A DNA stretch of 64,000 bases from CAMDPA01 sp963825625 (GTDB taxonomy: Bacteria; Pseudomonadota; Alphaproteobacteria; Rhizobiales; Hyphomicrobiaceae): positions 365,180-429,179 of the forward strand of contig CAWGUF010000023.1 in the NCBI GenBank assembly GCA_963825625.1, read 5' to 3'. The position numbers and the translations under genes were made by a program. A model generated the notes under the pieces. The model saw only the letters and a program-made list of their open reading frames with translations. It did no database searches and had not been told where the DNA came from. Shown here in pieces: positions 56,902 through 64,000 of this stretch (positions are counted from its first letter, which is position 1; the number at the start of each line of letters is the position of its first letter).

Positions 56902-57372
56902 TCAACCCGTCGGCTGTGGCAGGAAATCCGCGTCCGCCATCTCGAAGCCGTCGAACGTGAAGCCCGGCGCCACGGTACAGCCCACCAGAGTGTAGTCGCC
57001 AAGGCTGGATGCGCTCTGCCACACGCCAGAGCGCACCACATATTGCGGTCGTGCGCCGGAGCGCAAGTCTGGTCCGAGAATGTGACGTGTCGCCGAATGT
57101 CCGTCTGGGCTGGTCATCAAGGCCAGTGGTGCGCCTGCATACCAGTGCCAAACCTCCGCGGCATCGACACGATGCCAGCGCGACAGCTCCCCGCGGCGGA
57201 GCAGATAATAGATTGCGGTGGAGGCCGCACGAACTCCCGCCGATGTCTCGTCGCGGAATGTTTCGCGATAATGGCCGCCTTCGGGATGCGGCAACAGCGC
57301 CAGGGTGCGGATGATCTCGTCCGCCGTCATTGCGAGACCGTGCCCTGCCACGTGGCCGTCGCGATCAGCCAT
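56902..57372 (-). CDS. Cupin, DUF985 family
   Basis: 156 aa from ATG 57372 (a second ATG is at 57330). LLPHPEGGHYRETFRD, STAIYYLLRRGELSRWHRVDAAEVWHWYAG and VGCTVAPGFTFDGFEMAD are the DUF985 pattern, a single cupin barrel with possible metal-binding His. It starts 16 bp after gloB; enzymatic role unknown. Confidence 0.9.
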   Translation of the reverse strand: MADRDGHVAGHGLAMTADEIIRTLALLPHPEGGHYRETFRDETSAGVRAASTAIYYLLRRGELSRWHRVDAAEVWHWYAGAPLALMTSPDGHSATRHILGPDLRSGARPQYVVRSGVWQSASSLGDYTLVGCTVAPGFTFDGFEMADADFLPQPTG

Positions 57373-57388
57373 CGTCGCACCCGGCGCC

Positions 57389-58159
57389 TCAACCCTTGTT
57401 CTTTCGCTCCCGCACTTCCGCGAACACCTGCCAATCGGGGGCCGCCTCGAGCTGCAACCGCTTGCGGATTGCCGGGCTTGCTGCGCGCAGGAACGGATTG
57501 GTGGCCAGCTCGATGTCGACACGCGTCGGCAGCGTCGGCTCACCGCGGGCCCGCAATGCCTCCACTTCCTTCGCGCGGGCCTGAAGCTCGGCGTTCTCAG
57601 GTTCAATAGTGAGCGAGAATTTCGCATTCGCCATCGTGTATTCGTGGCCGCAATACAAACGCGTATCAGGCGGCAGTGCCGCAATCTTTTCCAGCGAAGC
57701 CCACATCTGCTGCGGGGTGCCTTCGAACACCCGTCCACAGCCCATCGCGAACAGCGTATCACCGACGAAGGCGACTTTTTCGGATGGGATCCAGTATGAG
57801 ATGTGGCCCTTCGTGTGCCCGGGCGTATCGAGCACCCGAACCTCCACTGTCCCGAGCTTGAAGGTATCCCCGTCAGCGACTGCCTGGTCGATGCCGGGCA
57901 CCTGATCGGCCTCGCCTTTTGGACCGATAATGGTGCAGCCCGTGGCCTCCTTGAGCGCCAGATTGCCTTCGGTATGGTCATTGTGGCGATGGGTGGTGAG
58001 AATGTGGGTCAGCTTCCAGCCCTTCTCCGCCAGAGCCGCCGCGACCTCGGCAGCATTCGGCGCATCGATCGCGGCCACGGTGCCGCTTGCCGGATCGTGG
58101 AGCAATACCCCATAGTTGTCGTCGCGACAGGGAAACTGGTGGAACTCGAGCTTGCCCAT
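57389..58159 (-). CDS. gloB: Hydroxyacylglutathione hydrolase (glyoxalase II)
   Basis: 256 aa. The metallo-beta-lactamase motif THRHNDHTEGN (His57, His59, Asp61, His62) is complete, with GHTKGHISYW, FVGDTLFAMGCGR and CGHEYT further on. It converts S-D-lactoylglutathione to D-lactate and glutathione. Divergent from a methyltransferase gene, an arrangement common in alphaproteobacteria. Confidence 0.96.
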   Translation of the reverse strand: MGKLEFHQFPCRDDNYGVLLHDPASGTVAAIDAPNAAEVAAALAEKGWKLTHILTTHRHNDHTEGNLALKEATGCTIIGPKGEADQVPGIDQAVADGDTFKLGTVEVRVLDTPGHTKGHISYWIPSEKVAFVGDTLFAMGCGRVFEGTPQQMWASLEKIAALPPDTRLYCGHEYTMANAKFSLTIEPENAELQARAKEVEALRARGEPTLPTRVDIELATNPFLRAASPAIRKRLQLEAAPDWQVFAEVRERKNKG

Positions 58160-58457
58160 CTACACGCCTCCATCCGGCTGGTTTGCCGTTTCCGAAATCC
58201 GCCTTGTTGTATCGGCGCGCTCGGGAGCGGACTGCGCAATCAGCCGCGCCACCAGGCGCGCCTCACTGCGGAAGTGCCTCTGATCGCCAACCCCGCGCCC
58301 GGCAAAGCCGCCAGAGGAGGCAAGCACGCTGAACATGGCACCTGCGGCAACCTAACATCCACGCCCTCGATTGCAAGTTGATCCAACCCGCTGATTGCTC
58401 CATGCATTGTTCGGCGCTGGTATCCCAGCACGGTTGTAACAGGCGGCTGCATTCAAG

Positions 58458-59234
58458 ATGCATCTCGACGTCACCGATCTCAGGGATTTCTACTTCTGCC
58501 CGCTCGGCCAGCTGGTCCGGCGCATGCTGTTGCACCGGCTGCGTGCGCGCTGGCGGCGCGCTGGCGGCGAGACCGTGATCGGGCTGGGCTTCGCGTCACC
58601 ATACCTCGGCACCTTCCGCGGCGAGGCTGCGCGCGTCGGCGCGCTGATGCCAGCTACGCAGGGCGCGCTGGTCTGGCCGAGCGATGCGGACCGGCTGACA
58701 GTGCTCGTGGAAGAAAACGCGCTGCCGCTGCCCGACAACTCGGTTGACAAGCTGCTCGCTATTCATTGCCTCGAGGTGGCGGAGCGGCCCGGACCACTGT
58801 TGCGAGAGATGTGGCGGGTCCTGTCGCCGCAAGGCCGGCTGCTGATCGTCGTTCCCAATCGCTCGAGCATCTGGGCCAGATTTGACACCACTCCGTTCGG
58901 CCAGGGCCGCCCGTACAGCCGCGGCCAGCTGGAGCGGCTGCTGGCGGATGCAATGTTCACCCCGACCGATTGGGCCGGAGCACTCTTCATACCGCCTTTC
59001 CAACGCAAGCTGCTGATGCGATCGGCCATTGTGTTCGAGCGTATGGGGGCGCGGATGTCGCCCAGACTGAGCGGCGTCATCATCGTGGAAGCCAGAAAAG
59101 AGCTGATCGCGCCGATCGGCAAGCGAGCGAAGGCAGCGCAGCGGATCGGGGGCCTCGTGCCGCTGCGCCCCGCAGGTATTCGGCGCGCGAATGGCGACCA
59201 TCAAGCCGACGAGAAAAAGGGGCTGCCAGAGTGA
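58458..59234 (+). CDS. SAM-dependent methyltransferase, class I
   Basis: 258 aa. LGFASPYLGTF replaces the classic GxGxG loop, and LPLPDNSVDKLLAIHCLEV and LLREMWRVLSPQGRLLIVVPNRSSIWAR are typical of Methyltransf_11. Long noted beside gloB in alphaproteobacteria; the acceptor is unknown. The start MHLDVTDLRDFYFCPLGQLVRRML is conserved in this group. Confidence 0.88.
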   Translation: MHLDVTDLRDFYFCPLGQLVRRMLLHRLRARWRRAGGETVIGLGFASPYLGTFRGEAARVGALMPATQGALVWPSDADRLTVLVEENALPLPDNSVDKLLAIHCLEVAERPGPLLREMWRVLSPQGRLLIVVPNRSSIWARFDTTPFGQGRPYSRGQLERLLADAMFTPTDWAGALFIPPFQRKLLMRSAIVFERMGARMSPRLSGVIIVEARKELIAPIGKRAKAAQRIGGLVPLRPAGIRRANGDHQADEKKGLPE

Positions 59235-59285
59235 TCTCCGGCAGCCCCGCAATGGCTAATGGCTCGTGTGCGGATGAGCAGCGCG

Positions 59286-61349
59286 CTACACCGACGGGAT
59301 CACGCCCTTCAGCGTCGGAACGAGATCACCCAACACCGTCGGCGGCCAAGGGATCGTGAGCAACTGGTCGAATACGATCCAGATGAACAGCGTCAGGATG
59401 ATGGCTTGCGGTAGCACCAGCCGCCACGGCTCCCGACCTTCCAGACGCATGAACGCGATGACGAACAGCGGCACTGTCGGGATCAGTCCGATCAGCGCCA
59501 TGGATGCCATGAACGCGAGCATCCAGCCAAAGAAGATGCAGGCGCGCAGCAGCACTGTCCGGTTCGAGAGGTGTCCAGTGCCCGAATCGACGTCCATGTG
59601 GACCGCCGCATCGCGGTTGATGCCTGCTGCCAGATCCGCAGCCTCGACGCGCCTGGCGAAGATGTTGTGAAACAGCGAGAGGGTCGCAAACGTCAGCGCA
59701 CATGAGCCGACGATCATGGGTACGATCTGGGCCTTGAAGTTCCAACCGGATGCCTCCCACATCATGACGCCGACCAGACCAACGAAGAACACCGCGAACA
59801 GGTCGGATGGCAGCACCTGAGGCGCGCCGTAGATGTTGGTGAGACCGCGCTTGCGGACCATATCGATGGCTGGCTTGAAGAGGGCTGCAATCGCCATCGC
59901 GAACAGAATGATGACGGCCCAGCGTACGTTTTCCCACGAGTTCGGCACCAGCCATTCGAGCCCGTAGCGCTCGATCGAAATGAACAGATAGCGCTCGAGA
60001 ATGTCACCCAGGACAAAGCCGAGAATGAACGGCGGCCGGGGCCATTTGAGCTGCTTCATGGTCCAGCCGAGCACACCGAACAGGAACAGCGCGTAAAGGT
60101 CACCCCAGTTCCGGCTCGCTTCGAATGCACCAATGTAGATGATGCCGAGCACCGATGGCAGGATCAGCGTGTAGCGCAGTGTCGCGAGCTTGGCGAATTG
60201 CTGAGAGAATAGGTAGCACATACCGGCCCCCAGGATGTTCGCCAAGGCAATTGACCAAACCATCGAGTAGGTGATGTTGAGGTGCTTGGTCAGCATCTCG
60301 GGTCCGGGCACCAGGCCGTGGATCAGGAAGGCGCCGAGCAGGATTGCCATGCCGGCGCTGCCGGGCACGCCGAACGCAATGGTAGGGACAAGTGCTCCCC
60401 CTTCCTTGGCGTTGTTGGACGCCTCGGAGGCGATGACACCACGAACGTCGCCCTTGCCGAACGTCTCACGCGCGCCGGGCTCGGTCTTCAATGCATGGCC
60501 GTAAGCAAGCCAGTCGATGATCGAGCCGCCGATGCCCGGGATGGCGCCGAAGAACGCGCCGATCCAGCTGCACCGAACGATAAGCCACCAGTTCTGGTAG
60601 CAGTCCTTGGCGCCCTGCCACATGCCGCCCTTGATCGAGTGCTTGACCTCGGCGGAAATTGCCGTCCGTGCAATGAGCAGATCGGCAAGCTCAGGCAGCG
60701 CGAAGATGCCGAGCACCAGTGGCAGCAGATGCAGGCCCTCCCACAGGTAGAGGCTATCCAGAGTCCATCTGAGCGTGCCGGTTTGAGGATCAGAGCCGAC
60801 CATCGCCAGCATGATACCCAGGCCAGATGCCGCGATGCCCTTGAGTGGTGTTCGCCCCGACAGCACCGAGACTGTGGATATGCCGAACACCGCCAGCGCC
60901 AGCATCTCCGGTGACCCGAACGACAGCATCAACGGACGAAGTATCGGAATCGAGACCGCCATCAGGGCGGCACCGAACAGGCCACCCAGCATCGAGGACA
61001 TATAGGCGGCGCTCAGCGCACGGCCGGCCTCGCCGCGCTTGGCCATCGGCAAGCCGTCGAGCACCGTGGCGGCCGATCCGGCGCCGCCAGGCACGCCGAA
61101 CATGATTGCCGGAATAGGATCTCCGGTCGCCGTCGTCGCTCCCAGGCCCAGCAACAGGGCAAAGGCCGTGTATGGGTCCATGCTGAACGTAAAGGGGAGC
61201 AGCATGGCCGTGCCGGCCAGGCCACCGATCCCCGGAAGGATCCCCAACACCAGTCCCAGCACGACGCCAAGACACAAGAACATGATCCGCATCGGATCCA
61301 TGATGATGACGAATGCCTCGCCGGCAGCCGTCAGCATTTCGAGCGCCAT
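59286..61349 (-). CDS. Tripartite tricarboxylate transporter permease, TctA fused to a TctB-like domain
   Basis: 687 aa. Residues 1-500 are TctA (LGILPGIGGLAGTAMLLPFTF, MFGVPGGAGSAATVLDG, FFGAIPGIGGSIIDWLAYGHA, TIAFGVPGSAGMAILLGAFLIHGLVPGP). The last 180 residues add four or more helices (DLFAVFFVGLVGVMMWEASGW, ACIFFGWMLAFMASMALIGLIPTVPLF...) like the small subunit TctB, which is normally separate. No TctC binding-protein gene is adjacent. Substrate unknown. Confidence 0.92.
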   Translation of the reverse strand: MALEMLTAAGEAFVIIMDPMRIMFLCLGVVLGLVLGILPGIGGLAGTAMLLPFTFSMDPYTAFALLLGLGATTATGDPIPAIMFGVPGGAGSAATVLDGLPMAKRGEAGRALSAAYMSSMLGGLFGAALMAVSIPILRPLMLSFGSPEMLALAVFGISTVSVLSGRTPLKGIAASGLGIMLAMVGSDPQTGTLRWTLDSLYLWEGLHLLPLVLGIFALPELADLLIARTAISAEVKHSIKGGMWQGAKDCYQNWWLIVRCSWIGAFFGAIPGIGGSIIDWLAYGHALKTEPGARETFGKGDVRGVIASEASNNAKEGGALVPTIAFGVPGSAGMAILLGAFLIHGLVPGPEMLTKHLNITYSMVWSIALANILGAGMCYLFSQQFAKLATLRYTLILPSVLGIIYIGAFEASRNWGDLYALFLFGVLGWTMKQLKWPRPPFILGFVLGDILERYLFISIERYGLEWLVPNSWENVRWAVIILFAMAIAALFKPAIDMVRKRGLTNIYGAPQVLPSDLFAVFFVGLVGVMMWEASGWNFKAQIVPMIVGSCALTFATLSLFHNIFARRVEAADLAAGINRDAAVHMDVDSGTGHLSNRTVLLRACIFFGWMLAFMASMALIGLIPTVPLFVIAFMRLEGREPWRLVLPQAIILTLFIWIVFDQLLTIPWPPTVLGDLVPTLKGVIPSV

Positions 61350-61848
61350 TGAATTGGTATCCCGTTATAGCCGGGTGGGCGGGCGACGCATGCGCATGCA
61401 TTCGCGACCGCCGGCCGCGTGCACGTCGCCTGCGCCGGGCAGCCTCGTGCGCCGGCGTTGCCAATGTCTCTTGCTGTTGAAGTGAGCCAATTCAGGCTTG
61501 CGCCATGCCGATCTGATCCTGCTCTTCGCAGGCTGCGCACGCGCAGACGGATTGCGGTGTCTGACCGCGGGGGCACTACGGTACCCCGGAGCCTCCCAAG
61601 ACGAAACTTGTATAACTGCTTGGTCCACCGACCCGCGCACCGCGCGAGTCGCCTGCTTGCAGCCGGCCGCCATGTTGGGGCTTATTCCGGTCACTGGGCA
61701 TGGCACCACATGCATATCAGTATTTTTACGTATTTCAACTCAAATTTTGGCGGTGAGCCGGGCGTGTCGTGATGGAATAGGTGCGCAGCGCAGCCGTTGT
61801 CCTGAAAACGAGCGGCCAAGGCTCGTTGCCGTCGCCAGGAGTTGCGAG
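61350..61848. other. Divergent spacer between the TctA gene and bactofilin
   Basis: 499 bp without a supported gene on either strand. It includes an AT-rich patch at about 61705-61750 that may hold the bactofilin promoter. No clear operator or terminator is seen. Confidence 0.4.
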
Positions 61849-62367
61849 ATGTTCGAGCGGATTGCAGGTCAGGCCGGCAAGGACAATGCAGGGATCGGTG
61901 GGCACAAAGCGCCCGAGGCAGCCGCAGAGGCGCTGCCCGCCCGCACAACCTCGCCATTCGAAGCCTCAGACAAGCCTGGGACGTCGATCATCGGCACCGA
62001 CCTGACGATCCTGGGCGAAGGCATCACGATCATTTCCAAGAACAATCTGCGTGTGGACGGCGACGTGCGCGGCAACGTTGCGGGCAGAGAGGTCGTGATC
62101 GGGCCGGAAGGCTCCGTCACGGGTACGGTGTCGGCAGAACGGATCGAGGTGTTTGGCGGCGTACGCGGAGCAATATGCTCGGTCGATGTTGCACTCCACG
62201 GCAGCGCACAGGTCGATGGCGAGATCGTGCACGAGACGATGACGATGGCACAGGGCGCGTTCTTCGAGGGCAAGGTGCGACGTCTGGCCGATCGGCAGGA
62301 TGTGATCGCGAAACTCGATCCGGCGTTTTACGACGCACCACAGCAACCGGCCGCCGCAGCCGAGTGA
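61849..62367 (+). CDS. Bactofilin
   Basis: 172 aa from ATG 61849 with an AGGAG site; the frame is open upstream but without conservation. TSIIGTDLTILGEGITIISKNNLRVDGDVRGNVAGREVVIGPEGSVTGTVSAERIEVFGGVRGAI is the polar beta-helix bactofilin core (residues 45-140) with disordered ends. Bactofilins polymerise without nucleotides and organise cell shape or envelope sites. Confidence 0.93.
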   Translation: MFERIAGQAGKDNAGIGGHKAPEAAAEALPARTTSPFEASDKPGTSIIGTDLTILGEGITIISKNNLRVDGDVRGNVAGREVVIGPEGSVTGTVSAERIEVFGGVRGAICSVDVALHGSAQVDGEIVHETMTMAQGAFFEGKVRRLADRQDVIAKLDPAFYDAPQQPAAAAE

Positions 62368-62380
62368 GCACAGCCACACA

Positions 62381-62785
62381 CTACCCGCCCATGCGCGCCT
62401 TGAAGCCTGGATCGATGGGCGCTGCCTTCAGCCTGCCATCCTCCAGCATCCTGGCCCAGGCGCGCAACTCGTGGCCGGTGCCGATGCGCTCGCCGCCGAC
62501 GAACATCTCGTATTCGATCCTGAAGCGGTTCTCCTTCCACTCGACGATCTCGGCCCTGATGATCAACTCGTCGTCGTAGCGTACGGGCTTGCGGAAATTG
62601 CAGCCGACATCCATCAGCGGCACTTCCCTGCCCATTTCGCCACGCAGCTCGCGGTGACTGAGGCCTGTCGATCGCAGCCAGCGCTGGAAGGTGCAGTCGA
62701 TCCAGTAGAAATAGTTGGGATAGTAGACGATGCCTGCCTCGTCGCAGTCACCCCATTCGACCATGAACCTGGCTTCGTAGCCCAT
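62381..62785 (-). CDS. Hotdog-fold acyl-CoA thioesterase (4HBT/YbgC-like)
   Basis: 134 aa from ATG 62785 (AAGGACAAGG upstream). EWGDCDEAGIVYYPNYFYWIDCTFQRWL contains the catalytic Asp15 and the 4-hydroxybenzoyl-CoA thioesterase pattern DxxGIVYYPNYFxW. The substrate may be aromatic-CoA, but many relatives have broader specificity. Convergent with bactofilin, 13 bp apart. Confidence 0.9.
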   Translation of the reverse strand: MGYEARFMVEWGDCDEAGIVYYPNYFYWIDCTFQRWLRSTGLSHRELRGEMGREVPLMDVGCNFRKPVRYDDELIIRAEIVEWKENRFRIEYEMFVGGERIGTGHELRAWARMLEDGRLKAAPIDPGFKARMGG

Positions 62786-62995
62786 GCCTTGTCCTTTCCT
62801 CGTGGCGACCCGGACGTCCGCTCCGTGTGCCCTGCGCAGGCGATTTGCGCCCAATTCCGAACGCAACGCCACACTATTTCGATGACCTGCCAATGCGATT
62901 CAGATCGGGAACCCCGCGCGGGACTGATCGCTGAATGAAGCGGAATTTTCGATCATCGCACGACTGGATTGGGCTGTCGCTTCTGGGCAGCGGCT

Positions 62996-63472
62996 TCAGG
63001 GCCGGCGCGCTTCCGGCACGCTGTCGGTTGATGCGAAATAGGGTTTCAAATCGAGCAGCGGCGTGCCGTCCCGGCATTCAATCGCACTCACCCTGAGGCG
63101 ATTGCCCGACACCTCCTTCAACTCCACCACTGTCATGGCAATGGGATTGGGGCGAACGGGGGACCGCAACGCAAAAGTGCCGCGCGGCTCGGGAAGATGC
63201 TTCGGCGTCTGCACAAGGATGTCGCGCCGCGACTGGTCCATCCAATACAGCACGTGCAGGTGGGAGAACAGGGCGATATCCTTCAAGGCTGGCGCAAACA
63301 GCGGATCGACCTCGACGATTGCCTCCGCATCGCCTGCGGCCAATCGGTTGCTCGGGCAATCCGCCGGGGTTGGGTAGGGCGTGCGTATGCGGCCGATGAA
63401 ATAAAGGCCCGCATCTGTCGCCGGTGGCAACTCGACGGCAATCTCGCCCTGTCTGACCGGTCTCTCACTCAT
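62996..63472 (-). CDS. trmO: tRNA t6A37 methyltransferase-like (TrmO/YaeB)
   Basis: 158 aa from ATG 63472. The IGRIRTPY start, ALFSHLHVLYWMDQSRRD, PEPRGTFALRSPVRPNPIAMTVVELKEVSGNRLRV and DGTPLLDLKPY are the UPF0066/TrmO signature. TrmO methylates N6-threonylcarbamoyladenosine at position 37 of tRNA-Thr. This short alphaproteobacterial form lacks the C-terminal domain. Confidence 0.9.
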   Translation of the reverse strand: MSERPVRQGEIAVELPPATDAGLYFIGRIRTPYPTPADCPSNRLAAGDAEAIVEVDPLFAPALKDIALFSHLHVLYWMDQSRRDILVQTPKHLPEPRGTFALRSPVRPNPIAMTVVELKEVSGNRLRVSAIECRDGTPLLDLKPYFASTDSVPEARRP

Positions 63473-63568
63473 GCTACCTCCCTTCACCAATTCTTGTGCG
63501 CATCAGTCAATACCTTTGCAAATTCAGGCGTGTCGCGGTTATGACCGGTTGCCGCACAAGGACGACAC

Positions 63569-64000
63569 ATGACGCCAGCACCAACAGCCGCCTTCGCCGT
63601 AGCACTGGTCGCCATCACCTTCATCGGGCCGCTCGCTGTTCACATGTTCCTGCCGGCAATTCCTGTCGTGAAGAAGGCGCTCGACATATCGGATGCGATG
63701 GCCCAGCTGACCTTCACCATCGCTTTGGTGGGCCTGGCTTTGTCGACGCTGGTCTATGGCTCGCTTGCCGACCGCTTCGGGCGCCGCCCGGTGCTGCTGT
63801 CCGGATTGGTATTGTTTCTCATCGGCTCGGCGATCTCAGCAGCGGCGGATGGAATCGAGATGCTGCTCGTCGGCAGGCTGGTGCAGGCAGCGGGTGCGGG
63901 CTGCGGGGTGACGCTGGTACGCGCAATCGCTCGTGACACCTACGGCCAGGACCAGCTCGTCAAGGTGATCTCCTACATCACGATGTTCTATACGCTGGGA
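63569..64000 (+). CDS. Bcr/CflA-type MFS drug exporter, cut by the window end
   Basis: 144 codons seen from ATG 63569 (AAGGACGA site), no stop before the edge. LVAITFIGPLAVHMFLPAIPVVKKAL in TM1, YGSLADRFGRRPVLLSGLVLF (motif A after TM2) and VGRLVQAAGAGCGVTLVRAIARD (TM4) are the Bcr/CflA pattern. Divergent from trmO with a 96-bp spacer. Confidence 0.9.
   Translation, partial: MTPAPTAAFAVALVAITFIGPLAVHMFLPAIPVVKKALDISDAMAQLTFTIALVGLALSTLVYGSLADRFGRRPVLLSGLVLFLIGSAISAAADGIEMLLVGRLVQAAGAGCGVTLVRAIARDTYGQDQLVKVISYITMFYTLG

Overview
This is one 64 kb stretch of a high-GC alphaproteobacterial chromosome. The assignment rests on an uninterrupted str-S10-spc-alpha ribosomal super-cluster with rpsD absent and no rpmJ seen, two near-identical tuf genes with the second sitting by tRNA-Trp and secE, and a methylmalonyl-CoA epimerase gene followed by a DUF1467 gene. 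Genus cannot be read from the window, and there is no rRNA.

Layout. 1-3.4 kb (+): a catabolic run of an M20 amidohydrolase (cut by the window edge), an alpha/beta hydrolase and a luciferase-like flavin monooxygenase. 3.4-7.8 kb: a universal stress protein under a probable FNR/FixK box, a small MerR-type DNA-binding protein, and a TRAP transporter dctPQM read from the minus strand. 8.1-28.1 kb (-): the ribosomal super-cluster. In transcription order it runs rpsL, rpsG, fusA, tuf1, rpsJ, rplC, rplD, rplW, rplB, rpsS, rplV, rpsC, rplP, rpmC, rpsQ, rplN, rplX, rplE, rpsN, rpsH, rplF, rplR, rpsE, rpmD, rplO, secY, adk, rpsM, rpsK, rpoA, rplQ. 28.5-44.0 kb (-): tuf2, a small ORF, a YbjQ-family gene, tRNA-Trp, secE, nusG, rplK, rplA, rplJ, rplL, rpoB, rpoC. 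44.2-64 kb: mixed accessory and housekeeping genes. These include a carboxymuconolactone-decarboxylase-type protein, a lysine 2,3-aminomutase-like radical SAM enzyme coupled to a type 2 IPP isomerase, DUF1467/mce, an MFS exporter, rluB-rsmD, tadA, a gamma-resorcylate decarboxylase group, a NYN-domain protein, a cupin, gloB, a methyltransferase, a TctA-TctB fusion, a bactofilin, a thioesterase, trmO and a Bcr/CflA pump cut by the window end.

The most unusual element lies directly behind tuf2. Four tandem 115-bp units each copy the last 11 codons of tuf, its stop and the next 4 bases, followed by a 78-bp segment (26 codons) containing a perfect 11-bp hairpin. Each unit therefore makes a 36-codon mini-ORF that starts 4 nt after the previous stop and ends with the EF-Tu C-terminus. 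tuf1 has no such array.

Data quality. Two segments (about 5.37-7.05 kb and 19.4-23.0 kb) contain many single-base indels, mostly +1, that break dctM, dctQ, dctP and six essential ribosomal protein genes. Removing or adding the inferred bases gives intact genes of the expected lengths in every case, so these look like consensus errors and not decay. The annotation gives the restored gene spans.
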